Assembly: GCA_013361095.1 (NCBI GenBank) | Contig: JAATWA010000001.1 | Span: 2,210,501-2,274,500, forward strand | Reading direction: 5' to 3' | DNA: 64,000 bases | DNA from: Pseudanabaena biceps | GTDB lineage: Bacteria; Cyanobacteriota; Cyanobacteriia; Pseudanabaenales; Pseudanabaenaceae | Notes under the pieces: generated by a model | What the model was told of the DNA's origin: nothing | Seen by the model: the letters and a program-made list of their open reading frames with translations, nothing else | The model's database searches: none | In this document: piece after piece, positions 50,869 through 61,726 of the stretch | Layout of the letters: the number at the start of each line of letters is the position of its first letter | How positions within the stretch are numbered: the stretch's first letter is position 1 | Made by a program: the position numbers and the translations under genes

Positions 50869-51270
50869 CTAAGGAACAAAAGCTTGTTCTATATACTCTT
50901 GTAAGTAAAATTGTGAGATGTCTAATACAGTTTCGTTGGGAGTTTCATGATTGTGCTTTCGCCAACGTACTAGAGCAACATCAAAGCGACAAGCAAGTTC
51001 CGCTAAATGAGGATGGTTACTCAGAAAAATAGAAGCGGCTTTGATTAGCTTAGCTTGCTTTTTTGCAGTAATTGCTAAACGACCGTCACTATCCCAGTTA
51101 TGATTATTTCTGGTTTTTACCTCAATGAATAATAACCACTGGCGATCGCAAACGATTAAATCGACTTCCCCCCATCGACAGCGCCATTGAGTTTCTAAAA
51201 TTTGCCAACCATTAGCCTTGAGCAAATTAGCAACTAATATTTCCCCGCGATCGCCTACTGCTTTTGTCAT
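50869..51270 (-). CDS. YraN family endonuclease-like protein (UPF0102)
   Basis: This 133-residue protein of the YraN family has GDRGEILVANLLKANGWQIL, followed by the nuclease-fold core RCRWGEVDLIVCDRQWLLFIEVKTR (E/D and EVK, a PD-(D/E)XK-like arrangement), and SLGWDSDGRLAITAKKQAKLIKAA-type and CRFDVALVRW segments. Biological function is unknown. Unlike the degenerate candidate at 18128, its catalytic motif is intact. Confidence 0.87.
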   Translation of the reverse strand: MTKAVGDRGEILVANLLKANGWQILETQWRCRWGEVDLIVCDRQWLLFIEVKTRNNHNWDSDGRLAITAKKQAKLIKAASIFLSNHPHLAELACRFDVALVRWRKHNHETPNETVLDISQFYLQEYIEQAFVP

Positions 51271-51333
51271 AGACTTATATCTAATATTAGGTAGCTTTTT
51301 CTAAAATAGTTCATGGAACAGTGAATCTTAGTT

Positions 51334-51828
51334 ATGAATTTGAATTTACGCAATTTTATTCTCAAAGTCATACACATACTGTTATGTCTTACCCTAGTGC
51401 TAGTAATTGCTGAACCTGTCTTTGCAGACGTTTATGTCAAAGCTTTTTTAGAAGGAGCCGACTTTTCTGATCGATCACTTCTAGGCTACCAATTTAATGA
51501 GTCAGATCTGCGTAACACCTCATTTGTAAATGTTAATGCTCAAGGAGTTAGTTTTTTTGCCGCTAACATGAAGGAGTCAAACCTGACAGGTGCTAACCTC
51601 AGCTACAGCACGCTAGATAATGCCCGCCTTGATCGGGCTAATCTGACCAATGCTATTGTTGAGGGTTCTTTCGCCTATGGAACTTCCTTTAACAATGTCA
51701 TCATTGATGGTGCAGACTTTACCGATGTTGACCTAAGACTCCCAATTCGCGAAAAGCTTTGCCAAGTTGCTAAAGGTCAAAATCCTGTGACTGGAAGAAT
51801 GACCCGAAAAACGCTTGAATGTGATTAA
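51334..51828 (+). CDS. Lumenal or periplasmic pentapeptide-repeat protein
   Basis: This 164-residue precursor has an N-terminal signal peptide (residues 1-32, hydrophobic IHILLCLTLVLVIAEPVFA). Pentapeptide units run from about residue 38 to 132: FLEGADFSDRSLLGYQFNESDLRNTSF, ESNLTGANLSYSTLDNARLDRANL. The C-terminus has two Cys residues (KLCQVAKGQNP, KTLECD) likely to form a disulfide, like thylakoid-lumen TL15/TL17-type proteins. Function is unknown. Confidence 0.84.
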   Translation: MNLNLRNFILKVIHILLCLTLVLVIAEPVFADVYVKAFLEGADFSDRSLLGYQFNESDLRNTSFVNVNAQGVSFFAANMKESNLTGANLSYSTLDNARLDRANLTNAIVEGSFAYGTSFNNVIIDGADFTDVDLRLPIREKLCQVAKGQNPVTGRMTRKTLECD

Positions 51829-52242
51829 TCAAACCTATAGTGGTGCATTGATGCATTTGTATTAATTTATTTGAGTTTAAAGGTTATGATGCTCTTTAAG
51901 TGAAGCAGCAGCACTTATTGAAAGCCTCAAAAGGCGCTTAACTGCAACTTAATCATTTCAACTAATCCATATCAAGTCTGCCAATGTTAATCTGAGGATT
52001 GCTCTGCCTATCAGTGTATGCAGTTAAAAGAAACTTCCAGTGAATTGTCAAGTGGCAGATTGCTACAGAGAAGCTTACTGCCCCAAAGCTTACCTGCTTA
52101 TCCTGGGCTAGATATTGCTGCGGAAGTTTGGACAGCAGTAGATCTTGGTGGCGATTATTATCAGTTCTTAGAGCAGTCAGGTACTTTAGCAGTAGCGATC
52201 GCCGATTCTTCTGGCAAATCAGTTGCAGGTGCTATCCATGCT

Positions 52243-52250
52243 GCATTATT
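52243..52250 (+). repeat. Left copy of 8-bp target-site duplication
   Basis: GCATTATT lies directly before the IS1 left end and is repeated exactly at 53029-53036 directly after the right end. Eight to nine bp is normal for IS1 elements. Confidence 0.88.
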
Positions 52251-53028
52251 GGCATTGCACAAATGAAAGATGAATCAAGAAAAGCTAGGAATTGATTTGT
52301 ACTTAAGATAGTGAATTAACAAACGAATTGAATGTCTCAACATTTCTTCCGATTTTGAATAACATAAAGTTTTGCGATGCAATCGGGCAAGATAATGTCT
52401 CAGTCTTGTATTTTCACCCTCAACTCTAGTCATGTAGGTTTTGCTAATAATTTGATCTTCCGAGTTAACAAACATTTTATAGACACAGTAGCCATCGGTA
52501 ACCCAGAAATAGCATTGCCAAACTTTAATCAATGTCCATAGAGTTTTAAAGGTTTGACTACTCCTATCGCCTAATACCCAAGCCAATATACCTTGGCTAA
52601 AATGATTCACCGCAGTCCATAGCCAAATCAAGTTTTTTTTTGACCCAACAAAAGTCTGGAGTTCATCTAGTTCACCAACATCAGGAATAGTCTCAATCGG
52701 TGGATGCTCGGGTAATGGTTTGGCTACTTCTCTCACCCAGTTGATGACTGAATTATGGCTAACATCGGTGCATCTCTCGATCTGTCTAAATCCCATGCCG
52801 TTACAGTACATTTTTAGACATATTTTCTTGATATCTTGAGAATACCCAAGTACTGAGTAGCTATCGATGAACTGACGACCACAATCAGCGCAAATATGAT
52901 TTTGCTTGTCTCCTCGTTTCCCATTCTTACGAATATGTGATGATCCGCACTTTGGACATTTCATTATGTTTCATTGCTTAAACTCGTTGTCTTTTATTTA
53001 CTCATTCATCCTTCATTTGTGCAACGCC
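52251..53028. mobile_element. IS1-family insertion sequence, 778 bp
   Basis: The terminal inverted repeats are GGCATTGCACAAATGAAAG at the left and, inverted from the right end, GGCGTTGCACAAATGAAGG. The length is typical of IS1. Perfect target duplication and an intact transposase indicate a recent insertion. It disrupts the SpoIIE-WD40 gene. Confidence 0.9.
52275..52964 (-). CDS. IS1-family transposase
   Basis: This 229-residue transposase lies in one frame, unlike E. coli IS1, which needs a frameshift. The N-terminal zinc finger CPKCGSSHIRKNGKRGDKQNHICADC is followed by a helix-turn-helix (GMGFRQIERCTDVSHNSVINWVREVA). The catalytic domain has DELQTFVGSKKN (Asp), WVTDGY (Asp) and RVEGENTRLRHYLARLHRKT (the family Glu). 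It is oriented against the host gene. Confidence 0.92.
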   Translation of the reverse strand: MKCPKCGSSHIRKNGKRGDKQNHICADCGRQFIDSYSVLGYSQDIKKICLKMYCNGMGFRQIERCTDVSHNSVINWVREVAKPLPEHPPIETIPDVGELDELQTFVGSKKNLIWLWTAVNHFSQGILAWVLGDRSSQTFKTLWTLIKVWQCYFWVTDGYCVYKMFVNSEDQIISKTYMTRVEGENTRLRHYLARLHRKTLCYSKSEEMLRHSIRLLIHYLKYKSIPSFS

Positions 53029-53036
53029 GCATTATT
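53029..53036 (+). repeat. Right copy of 8-bp target-site duplication
   Basis: GCATTATT lies directly after the IS1 right end; see 52243-52250. Confidence 0.88.
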
Positions 53037-55980
53037 TAAAGGACAGCTTGATGCCTATGGTCAGCAAGGAAGACTGCAAAACCCTACTTCAATGCTTAAC
53101 TCGCTCAATCAGTTGCTTTGCAAAAGTGGCACTGATGACGCAGTTGCTCTCTGTTACGGGGCTTTAGATCTCACTAAATATGATTTATCTTTGGGCAATG
53201 CTGGCATTCCAGGTCCAATAATTTATCGCGCTCAAAGTCATAGCTGCGAGGAGGTTACCAATCCTGCGATCGCCTTAGGACGAGTTGAAGGTGCTACTTA
53301 CAGAACCATGTCGCGATCGCTAGAAGAGGGTGATGTCGCTATATTTTTTAGTGACGGCCTATTTGAAGCAACTAATCCATCGGGAGAAGAGTTTGGCAGG
53401 TCAGAAAATGGGGAGCTATCACTTCTACGCCAGACCGTAATTCGACTAGCACAACAACCTGCTATTGATATTCTCTATGGCTTAAAAAAAGCTCTAGATC
53501 TATTCTCAGAAAGTGAAATTCCTGATGATGACGTATCAATTGTTGTCATTAAACTCAATCAAAAAGTCAATTTTGCAGAGCTTCGTAACTGTCCATATCT
53601 AGAGTCATTGCAAGCATGGCAGCGTTCTGAAGAAACTAATGAATCAGCTTTACTAAGGGGGACACGTCTTGCGGAAGCATTAGAATGGGCAAAAAGTCAA
53701 ATTGAATTGCCAAAAATTGACGTTGGTTTTTTAGAAGCTTCCCAGCGAATTGACGAACGAGAACAACTAATTGCCGCAAGAGCTGCTGATGCTGATCGTC
53801 TGGAACAACTTAGCCACGAATTAGAGCAAAGCCTTGATGCTGAGCGTCGTCAACGTGTGATCGCCGAGATGGGAGAGATCAATGAAAAAATTGTGGCAAT
53901 GACCATTTCTTCAGAAGCTCTGTATCTGTCAAATAATCACATTGAGGCAATGATTGCAGGCGTGATTGGTGGTGTCCAACTAAAACGGCTCACTACTCAA
54001 GTTGATGAAAGCACCTTAGAAAACTTAAGAGCTAATACCCAAATTCGGGCAATTACGGCTCTAGAGCAAGTTGTCTATGGCACTCATGAGTACAACCGCT
54101 TAGAAGGACATGGTTTTTGGGTTAATAAGGTTTGCTATTCTCGCGATGGACGGCTTATCGCATCTGCTAGTAGCGATCGCAGCATTAAAATCTGGAGCAG
54201 TTCTGGAGTATTGACCCAAACCTTAGTAGCTCACACTAATTGGGTGACCAGTGTTGCCTTTAGTCCAGATGGGAACTTGCTGGTGTCAGGTAGCCGTGAC
54301 AATATGATCAAACTATGGCAGCGTGATCCCAGCACAGGCTATTTCCTAGACCAGCCGATCGCAACACTCAAAGGACATGAAGGACCCGTCCTAGACGTAT
54401 GCTTTAGTCATGATGGCACCATGATCGCTTCAGCGAGTGAAGACACAACCGTTAGATTGTGGAAAAGTAATGGCACTGTTATCAGGACTTTGCGCGGCGG
54501 TCACGACCGCTGGGTTACCTGTGTAGCTTTTCATCCTAATGGTAAATCTCTAGTGTCAGGTAGTGCTGATCGCAATCTCATTATCTGGAATATTCTCGGC
54601 GTAGCCACTAGACACTTGCGTGGTCATGATAGTTTTGTGGAGAGTGTTGCCTATGCACCCAACGGTCTAGCGATCGTTTCGGGTAGCCGCGATCGCACTG
54701 TTAAAATGTGGGGATCAGACGGAATCTTAATCAAAACATTTTACGGACATTCAGACAAAGTGTGGAGCGTAGCTTTTAGCTATGACAATCACACGATTGC
54801 CTCTAGCAGTTTTGATCGTACTATCCGTGTCTGGGACATTGAACAGGGCATGATCAATACATTTCAAGGACATGGTGATGTTGTCCATAGCATTGCCTTC
54901 AGTCCCGATGGCAAAACTCTCGCCTCAGCTAGTAGAGACACCACTGTGAAGCTGTGGGCAATCCGTGGTACACCCTTAAGAACCTTAATGGGACATACTG
55001 ACGAAGTATTTGCCATTGCCGTTAGTCCCAACTCTAAATTTTTAGCCTCTGCTTGTAAGGATAAAACTATTAATCTTTGGAATGCCAGTGGAGCGCTTGA
55101 AGCTGTTCTTGAAGGACACAATGACAAAGTCAACTGTGTTACTTTTAGTCCAGACAGTTCCACCATTCTCACGGCTGCTGCTGATGCCAGTATTAAAATG
55201 TGGCGAACTGATGGCACATTAATCGACACGATCAGTGCTCATCGCGCTGAAATTTATAAAGTTGTTTATCGATGCGATGGTCAAGTTTTTGCGTCATGTA
55301 GTGCCGACGGGACAGTAAGAGTATGGAGTGCTGATGGTAAATGGTTACAAACCTTGTCAGGTCATACGGGAGATGTGTATAGCATTGACTTTAGCCCTGA
55401 TGGCAGTATGCTAGCCTCCGCCAGCAAAGACAAACTCATTAATCTGTGGAGTTGGGATGGCACACTGCTGGGAACCCTAGACGGACATAGTGCGGAGGTC
55501 TATACAGTTGCTTTCAACCCCAACGGCAAAATGATTGCCACTGGAAGTATGGATCAAAGTGTCAAGCTGTGGAGTATTGAAGGGCAACTAATCAAAACTT
55601 TAAATGGTCACAGTGCCGAAGTGACTAGCGTTTGTTTTAGTCCTGATGGTAAATCTATCGTCTCCGCTAGTGAAGACTCCACAATTCAGTTTTGGAGTGG
55701 TGACGGTACGCTCTTACGCACATTTAATGGTCATCAAGGTCCAGTGCGAAGTGTTTGTTTTAGTCCTAATGGCAAAACCCTAGTGTCATCGGGAGAAGAT
55801 CGCAAAATCATTATGTGGAATCTCGATCTTGAAAACCTTCTCATGCGCGGCTGCCAATGGCTACAGGAATATTTAAGAACAAATATTAATGTATCAGAAG
55901 AAGATAAACGTACTTGCTTAGGTGGCTGTGGCTGGCTCTACAAATATCTCAAATCTACTCCTCCCTCATAATATTTCTTT

Positions 55981-56023
55981 CAACAATAAAAAAGCCTCGC
56001 TTAGCGAGGCTTTTTTATTGTTG
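55981..56023. terminator. Strong bidirectional terminator between the WD40 gene and tuf
   Basis: CAACAATAAAAAAGCCTCGC pairs perfectly with its complement around TTA, with six T residues on either strand. It ends the str operon (minus strand) 12 bases after the tuf stop. Confidence 0.9.
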
Positions 56024-56035
56024 AAAATCTAAGAA

Positions 56036-57268
56036 CTATTTCAAGATCTTGGTTACAACACCCGATCCAACGGTACGACCGCCTTCACGAATAGCGAAGC
56101 GCATTTCGTTTTCGATCGCAATGGGGTTGATTAGCTCAACGGTCATCTTAATGCGATCGCCAGGCATTACCATTTCTGCATCGCTACCATCATCAGCAGT
56201 GAAGGTAACAATGGTTCCAGTTACGTCAGTTGTACGCACATAGAACTGAGGACGGTAACCAGGGAAGAAAGGAGTCTTACGACCACCTTCTTTCTCAGTC
56301 AAAATGTAAACTTGACCTTCAAACTGAGTATGAGGATTGATGGACTTAGGCTTAGCCAAAACCATACCACGCTCAATATCAGCCTTCTGAATACCGCGAA
56401 GCAATAGACCTGCGTTGTCCCCAGCAAGACCTTCTTCCAAGCTCTTCTTGAACATCTCAATACCAGTAACTGTGGTGGTACGAGTATCAGTAATACCAAC
56501 AAGTTCAACAACATCGCCAACCTTGACAGTTCCCCGCTCAATCCGACCTGTGGCAACAGTACCGCGACCAGTGATTGAAAATACATCTTCAACAGCCATC
56601 AAGAAAGGCTTGTCAACTGCACGCTCAGGAGTAGGAATGTAGGAATCAACAGAATCCATCAAAGCCCAAATCTTATCAACCCAAGGATTTTCACCACGTT
56701 GAGTCTTAGGATTAGCGGTCATTATCTTAACCGCTTCCAATGCTGAACCGCGAGTAATAGGAATATTATCGCCGTCAAAGTCATAGGAAGAAAGCAACTC
56801 GCGAACTTCTAGTTCAACGAGTTCAACCAGTTCTTCTTCACCTTCCATTTGGTCTTCTTTGTTTAAGAAAACAACGAGGTTTGGTACACCAACCTGACGA
56901 GCAAGCAAGATGTGTTCGCGAGTTTGAGGCTCAGGACCGTCAGCCGCAGATACAAGCAGAATTGCACCGTCCATTTGGGCTGCGCCAGTGATCATGTTCT
57001 TAACATAGTCAGCGTGTCCTGGGCAGTCTACGTGAGCATAGTGACGCTCTACGGTTTGATACTCAACGTGAGCGGTATTGATCGTAATACCACGAGCCTT
57101 TTCTTCAGGTGCAGCATCAATCTGATCGTATGCTTTAGCGGTTGCTTGTCCAGCCGCCGCAAGAGACATGGTAATTGCAGCAGTTAGAGTTGTCTTACCA
57201 TGATCAACGTGACCAATAGTACCAATATTGACGTGGGGCTTAGTTCTCTCAAATTTAGCGCGTGCCAT
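56036..57268 (-). CDS. tuf: Elongation factor Tu
   Basis: This 410-residue GTPase delivers aminoacyl-tRNA to the ribosome. G motifs are GHVDHGKTT (19-27), [14 protein letters not shown] and SALEAVK. Domain 2 starts near residue 215, domain 3 near 310. It is the last gene of the rpsL-rpsG-fusA-tuf operon and is followed directly by a terminator. The rpsJ gene, which often follows tuf in cyanobacteria, is not here. Confidence 0.98.
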   Translation of the reverse strand: MARAKFERTKPHVNIGTIGHVDHGKTTLTAAITMSLAAAGQATAKAYDQIDAAPEEKARGITINTAHVEYQTVERHYAHVDCPGHADYVKNMITGAAQMDGAILLVSAADGPEPQTREHILLARQVGVPNLVVFLNKEDQMEGEEELVELVELEVRELLSSYDFDGDNIPITRGSALEAVKIMTANPKTQRGENPWVDKIWALMDSVDSYIPTPERAVDKPFLMAVEDVFSITGRGTVATGRIERGTVKVGDVVELVGITDTRTTTVTGIEMFKKSLEEGLAGDNAGLLLRGIQKADIERGMVLAKPKSINPHTQFEGQVYILTEKEGGRKTPFFPGYRPQFYVRTTDVTGTIVTFTADDGSDAEMVMPGDRIKMTVELINPIAIENEMRFAIREGGRTVGSGVVTKILK

Positions 57269-57300
57269 TTTCCGTAATTATCCTTAACTTTTGTGGTTAT

Positions 57301-57350
57301 TACTCTAATTTATAGAGCATTTTGGGTAACTGCTACTCTAATTTATAGAG
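57301..57350. repeat. 17-bp direct repeat in the fusA-tuf spacer
   Basis: TACTCTAATTTATAGAG occurs exactly at 57301-57317 and 57334-57350, and each copy is itself near-palindromic (CTCTA...TAGAG). It may be regulatory or an RNA processing signal between fusA and tuf. Confidence 0.65.
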
Positions 57351-57373
57351 TATTTGTGGAGTATTTTAGAGGA

Positions 57374-59455
57374 CTACTCACTTTTGCCCTTGTTTTTGGC
57401 AATGATGGCTTCAGCCACATTTTTGGGAACTTCTTCATAATGGCTAAATTCCATTGAGAAGCTTGCTCTACCCTGAGTCGATGAGCGAAGGTCAGTTGAA
57501 TAACCAAACATCTCAGACAAAGGAACCCTTGACTCAACGGTTTTACCAGAAGCGGTATCTTCCATGCCGATAATATTGCCACGACGACGACTAAGGTCAC
57601 CAATCACATCACCCATGTAGTCTTCAGGGGTTACGACTTCAACTTTCATCATCGGTTCTAGCAATACTGGCTGGGCTCTCATTACTGCATCTTTAATTGC
57701 CATTGAACCAGCAATCTTAAAAGCCATTTCTGAAGAGTCAACGTCATGGAATGAACCATGGACGAGGGTTGCTCGGAGGTCAATCACAGGATAACCCGCC
57801 AGAATCCCCGATTCACAGGCTTCTTTCATACCTTGCTCTGAAGGTTTAATGAATTCCTTAGGAATCACACCACCCACGATCTTCGATACAAATTCAAATC
57901 CTGTGCCAGGCTCGGTCGGCTCCAAGTTGATCACAACGTGACCATACTGTCCTTTACCACCACTCTGACGAGCAAACTTGCCTTCAATATCGGTGACAGT
58001 TTTGCGGATCGTCTCACGATAAGCTACTTGAGGTGCGCCCACATTAGCTTCAACGCCAAACTCACGCTTCATCCGATCAACGAGAATTTCAAGATGAAGT
58101 TCTCCCATGCCAGAAATAATCGTTTGATTAGTTTCGGGATCAGTCATGACGCGGAAAGTGGGATCTTCTTCAGAAAGTGATTGCAAAGCCTTGGATAGTT
58201 TTTCCATATCCTGCTTTGTTTTCGGCTCAACCGCAACAGAAATAACAGGCTCTGGGATAAACAAGGTTTCAAGCACAATTTGGGCATTGTCATCACAAAG
58301 TGTGTCACCAGTAAAGGTGTCTTTGAGTCCCAATACTGCTCCAAGATCACCTGCTCTCAGTTCATCAACTTCTTGGCGATCGTCAGCCTTCAAAATGATT
58401 AGTCGAGAGATACGTTCCTTTTTGTTCTTGCTAGAATTTAGGGCGTAAGAACCTTTCTTTAAGATGCCAGAGTAAACACGCACAAAGGTAAGGCGACCAT
58501 AAGGGTCAGCCATGATTTTGAAGGCAAGTGCCGACATGGGTGCATCATCCTTGGCTTCACGAATTGCCTCTTCACCGTTAGGAAGCAAGCCTGTGACTGG
58601 TTTGACGTCGCTAGGTGCAGGTAGATAATCGATAACAGCATCCAATAAAAGTTGTACACCTTTATTTTTAAATGCTGAACCGCAAGTCATCGGTACGATC
58701 TTGCCACTTAAAGTGCCTTTACGCAGCCCTGTTCTGACTTCCTCTTCAGTGAGTTCTTCACCTTCAAGATATTTTTCTATCAGGACATCATCAGAGTCAG
58801 ATACTGATTCAAGTAGATTGCTGCGCCACTCATTAGCTAGGTCAACTAAGTCCGCAGGAATATCTATTTCTTCGATATCCTTGCCTATTTCATCTTTATA
58901 GACATAAGCTTTCATTTTGACGAGATCGACAATCCCTACTAGTTCCGCTTCACTACCGATAGGCAGTTGGATCGGCACAGCATTAGACCCAAAACGGCTG
59001 CGAATCTGCTCTCTTACGCGCAAGAAGTTTGCGCCCATGCGATCCATTTTGTTAACGAATACAAGGCGAGGTACTTTATAGCGATCAGCCTGTCTCCACA
59101 CAGTTTCAGATTGAGGCTGTACACCACCCACCGCGCAGAAAACCGCTACAACTCCATCAAGCACACGCATGGAACGCTCTACTTCAATGGTGAAGTCTAC
59201 GTGTCCAGGAGTGTCAATGATGTTGATGCGATGGTCTTTCCAACTGGTGCTAATAGCTGCAGCTGTGATCGTGATACCACGCTCACGCTCTTGAGCCATC
59301 CAATCTGTCGTTGCGTTTCCATCATGGACTTCACCTATTTTGTGAACAACGCCAGAGTAAAATAGGATTCGCTCTGTAGTTGTGGTTTTGCCAGCGTCAA
59401 TATGCGCCGCAATACCAATATTGCGTACCTTGTCTAAGGCAATAGAGCGTTCCAC
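57374..59455 (-). CDS. fusA: Elongation factor G
   Basis: This 693-residue translocase GTPase has G motifs [15 protein letters not shown] (about 17-31), [17 protein letters not shown] and the switch RGITITAAA. Domains II-V follow in normal order, with [29 protein letters not shown] in domain IV and the C-terminal [23 protein letters not shown]. It is complete, third in the str operon, with 85 bases to rpsG. Confidence 0.98.
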   Translation of the reverse strand: MERSIALDKVRNIGIAAHIDAGKTTTTERILFYSGVVHKIGEVHDGNATTDWMAQERERGITITAAAISTSWKDHRINIIDTPGHVDFTIEVERSMRVLDGVVAVFCAVGGVQPQSETVWRQADRYKVPRLVFVNKMDRMGANFLRVREQIRSRFGSNAVPIQLPIGSEAELVGIVDLVKMKAYVYKDEIGKDIEEIDIPADLVDLANEWRSNLLESVSDSDDVLIEKYLEGEELTEEEVRTGLRKGTLSGKIVPMTCGSAFKNKGVQLLLDAVIDYLPAPSDVKPVTGLLPNGEEAIREAKDDAPMSALAFKIMADPYGRLTFVRVYSGILKKGSYALNSSKNKKERISRLIILKADDRQEVDELRAGDLGAVLGLKDTFTGDTLCDDNAQIVLETLFIPEPVISVAVEPKTKQDMEKLSKALQSLSEEDPTFRVMTDPETNQTIISGMGELHLEILVDRMKREFGVEANVGAPQVAYRETIRKTVTDIEGKFARQSGGKGQYGHVVINLEPTEPGTGFEFVSKIVGGVIPKEFIKPSEQGMKEACESGILAGYPVIDLRATLVHGSFHDVDSSEMAFKIAGSMAIKDAVMRAQPVLLEPMMKVEVVTPEDYMGDVIGDLSRRRGNIIGMEDTASGKTVESRVPLSEMFGYSTDLRSSTQGRASFSMEFSHYEEVPKNVAEAIIAKNKGKSE

Positions 59456-59540
59456 AATAGTTTCCTCTTGTTTGTCAGGAATTGAGAATTTATATTAAGA
59501 ATAGTATAGCGAGGCAAGCTATAGTCCGATAACGTTAGGT

Positions 59541-60011
59541 TTAGTAACGGTAATGGGCGAAAGCTTTGTTTGCTTCTGCCATTTTGTGAGTTTCTTCACG
59601 TTTACGAATCGTTTGTCCAGTCTCGTTAGCAGCATCCATCAATTCGTTTGCCAACTTAGTAACCATGCTACGTCCAGCACGGTTGCGCGAGTACTGCACT
59701 AACCAGCGCAATGCTAAAGCAACGCCACGGTCAGTACGGACTTCCATAGGTACTTGATAGGTAGCTCCGCCGACACGACGAGCTTTGACTTCTACTAATG
59801 GAGTAGCGTTGCGAATCGCACGATCAAATACTTCTAAAGGAGGATTGCCTGTGCGCTCACCAATGGTGTCAAGAGCTTTGTAGACAATGTGAGATGCTAC
59901 AGAATGCTTGCCGCGTGACATTACACGACGGATGAGCATACTAATAAGACGGCTGTTATAAACCGAATCAGGGGGAGTTATGCGCTTTGAAGCTTTCGTT
60001 CTACGGGACAT
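59541..60011 (-). CDS. rpsG: 30S ribosomal protein S7
   Basis: This 156-residue protein begins [22 protein letters not shown] and contains the S7 signature [18 protein letters not shown] and [12 protein letters not shown]. It nucleates assembly of the small-subunit head. It is second in the str operon, 86 bases after rpsL. Confidence 0.97.
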   Translation of the reverse strand: MSRRTKASKRITPPDSVYNSRLISMLIRRVMSRGKHSVASHIVYKALDTIGERTGNPPLEVFDRAIRNATPLVEVKARRVGGATYQVPMEVRTDRGVALALRWLVQYSRNRAGRSMVTKLANELMDAANETGQTIRKREETHKMAEANKAFAHYRY

Positions 60012-60097
60012 TTTGGTACTAAATTCACCTTATAAAATGAATTACTAATTTTACTAATTACTAAATGGCTCTTTTTTGATTAAGTTGTAAACTGCCT

Positions 60098-60511
60098 TTA
60101 CTTCTTCTTCTTGCCAGTGCTTGCTGCTGGGGCTTGACCGGGCTTGGGTCGTTTAGCTCCATACTTAGAGCGTCCTTGCTTACGATCTTTTACGCCTGAA
60201 GTATCGAGAGTTCCACGGATAATGTGATAGCGCACACCTGGGAGATCCTTTACACGACCGCCTCTAATCATCACAACGGAGTGTTCTTGGAGGTTATGCC
60301 CAATTCCAGGGATGTATGCGGTGACTTCAAATCCAGAAGTCAGGCGTACTCGGGCAACTTTTCTAAGTGCAGAGTTAGGCTTTTTCGGGGTTGTGGTGTA
60401 AACGCGCGTACATACTCCCCTGCGTTGAGGACAACTTTTTAGGGCAGGAGACTTTGTTTTGGTATTTATGGTTTGGCGCTCAGTGCGGATGAGCTGTTGG
60501 ATCGTGGGCAT
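60098..60511 (-). CDS. rpsL: 30S ribosomal protein S12
   Basis: This 137-residue protein begins [13 protein letters not shown]. It has the S12 core [37 protein letters not shown] (K43 and K88 region intact, so no streptomycin-resistance change is obvious at [10 protein letters not shown]) and [15 protein letters not shown]. The ATG at 60511 is the family start; an upstream frame extension to 60559 is not. It is the first gene of the str operon, so the promoter should lie in 60512-60723. Confidence 0.97.
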   Translation of the reverse strand: MPTIQQLIRTERQTINTKTKSPALKSCPQRRGVCTRVYTTTPKKPNSALRKVARVRLTSGFEVTAYIPGIGHNLQEHSVVMIRGGRVKDLPGVRYHIIRGTLDTSGVKDRKQGRSKYGAKRPKPGQAPAASTGKKKK

Positions 60512-60723
60512 AAGTGATGATTTGGTATATCTGCGGCTGTGTATTCTAATCAACAGCACATAATTATAACAAGGTTGATCTTACAAAGTCAATTGTAATA
60601 CTTTATGAGTCTTACTAGTTCTAAAATATGGCTGTGTTTTTATGGTGTATTTTCTTTGTGTTTTAAAGTTTTGTCGGGCTTGTGCGATCGCACTTGTTTT
60701 GGAGAAAGCCTTATAGTTAAGGT

Positions 60724-61473
60724 CTATTGATAATTAGCGATGCGAGCAAAGCTAGATGCTTCAAGGCTAGCGCCACCAACTAATACTCCGTCAATTTCTG
60801 GCTGAGCCATAATTTCGTCAATATTATCAGGCTTTACGGAGCCGCCATACTGGATTGTTATGTTGGGATTTGTCAATTTGCTGCGAATTAACCCAATTAC
60901 TCGGTTAGCTTCACTAGCTGCACAGGTATCACCTGTACCGATCGCCCAAATTGGTTCGTAAGCGATGATTAAGTTATTTTGATCCACGTCCACAAGATCG
61001 GCAGCAAGTTGTGAAAAAATCCATGATTCAGTTTCGTTGGTGTCACGCTGTTGTTTGCTTTCTCCGACACACAAAATAGGGGTAATGCCATGAGCTTGAG
61101 CTGCTTTAAGTCGCTTATTTACGGTTTCATCGGATTCTCCAAAAAATTGGCGACGTTCGCTATGTCCGATGATGACGTATTTGATGCCAAGTTCTACTAG
61201 CATCGGAGGCGATATTTCTCCTGTAAAAGCGCCGTTTTCTGTCCAATGAACATTTTGAGCGCCAATGCTGAGGTTGGATAGCCCGATCGCAGGAACAACT
61301 GTTTGTGCGATCGCCAAATTTGTATAAGGTACGCAAATGAGGATTTGCTGGTTGGCGATCGCCGCTTTAGGGGCAGTAGTTTTGAGTTGGGTAGGAAATT
61401 CTGAGAAAAATGCTTTGGCTTCAGACTGGGTTTTATACATTTTCCAGTTGCCAGCGATAACGACTTTACGCAA
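60724..61473 (-). CDS. tpiA: Triosephosphate isomerase
   Basis: This 249-residue TIM-barrel enzyme interconverts dihydroxyacetone phosphate and glyceraldehyde-3-phosphate. Catalytic parts are intact: AGNWKMYKT (N/K), [13 protein letters not shown] (His), [13 protein letters not shown] (Glu), then [10 protein letters not shown] and GVLVGGASL. It is cytosolic and complete, upstream of the str operon on the same strand but 212 bases away. Confidence 0.97.
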   Translation of the reverse strand: MRKVVIAGNWKMYKTQSEAKAFFSEFPTQLKTTAPKAAIANQQILICVPYTNLAIAQTVVPAIGLSNLSIGAQNVHWTENGAFTGEISPPMLVELGIKYVIIGHSERRQFFGESDETVNKRLKAAQAHGITPILCVGESKQQRDTNETESWIFSQLAADLVDVDQNNLIIAYEPIWAIGTGDTCAASEANRVIGLIRSKLTNPNITIQYGGSVKPDNIDEIMAQPEIDGVLVGGASLEASSFARIANYQ

Positions 61474-61603
61474 TGCTCATTTACCCCTGAGTATAAGATT
61501 GTGAAAATAAAGAATTAGCTTTTATTTTATCTAAGAATGGATCATTAAAAGCAAAGGCGCTAGGGAAGCAGAAATTCAAGAGTTATGGCAATTCCAAACT
61601 CAA

Positions 61604-61650
61604 AACAAAAAACGAGGGACGACGCTTCGCGCCATCCCTCGTTTTTTGTT
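61604..61650. terminator. Hairpin with T run upstream of tpiA
   Basis: AACAAAAAACGAGGGA pairs with TCCCTCGTTTTTTGTT around an imperfect CGCTTCGCG core. It ends in T6 on both strands and is of unknown assignment, since no gene precedes it. Confidence 0.6.
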
Positions 61651-61698
61651 GATTTCTAGCGGTAAAGCGATCGCCTTTTTTTATCCCCAAAAACTGAA

Positions 61699-61726
61699 TG
61701 AGTCTAGCAGAAGGCTGCTAGACTCA
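61699..61726. repeat. 12-bp-arm hairpin
   Basis: TGAGTCTAGCAG pairs with CTGCTAGACTCA around a 4-5-nt AAGG-type loop; there is no T run. Confidence 0.55.

Larger units (their letters stand above)
52018..55971 (+). pseudogene. SpoIIE-type PP2C phosphatase with 14 WD40 repeats, split by an IS1-family element
   Basis: The N-terminal part (52018-52250) reads RLLQRSLLPQSLPAYPGLDIA, DLGGDYYQF and DSSGKSVAGAIHAAL, the start of a SpoIIE PP2C domain. After the IS (52251-53028) and one TSD copy, the frame resumes at 53037 with FKGQLDAYGQQGRL. Joining 52250 to 53037 gives an uninterrupted 1055-residue frame. The phosphatase ends with SDGLFEATNPSGEEFG and DDVSIVVIKL (about residue 255). A linker (about 260-435) with MTISSEALYLSNNHIEAMIAG and YGTHEYNRLEGH resembles the linker of WD40-STAND proteins. 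Fourteen WD40 repeats follow, enough for two seven-bladed propellers. It is probably disrupted in this strain. Confidence 0.85.

Noticed and set aside
52906..53036. Use of an upstream start inside the IS as the true start of the WD40 protein
   Set aside because: That part of the frame is antisense to the transposase N-terminus. The real N-terminus lies before the IS, and exact removal of IS plus TSD restores the phosphatase domain.
54864..55229. 121-codon open frame on the minus strand inside the WD40 array
   Set aside because: It is antisense to clearly coding WD40 repeats and arises from their codon periodicity; no family features.
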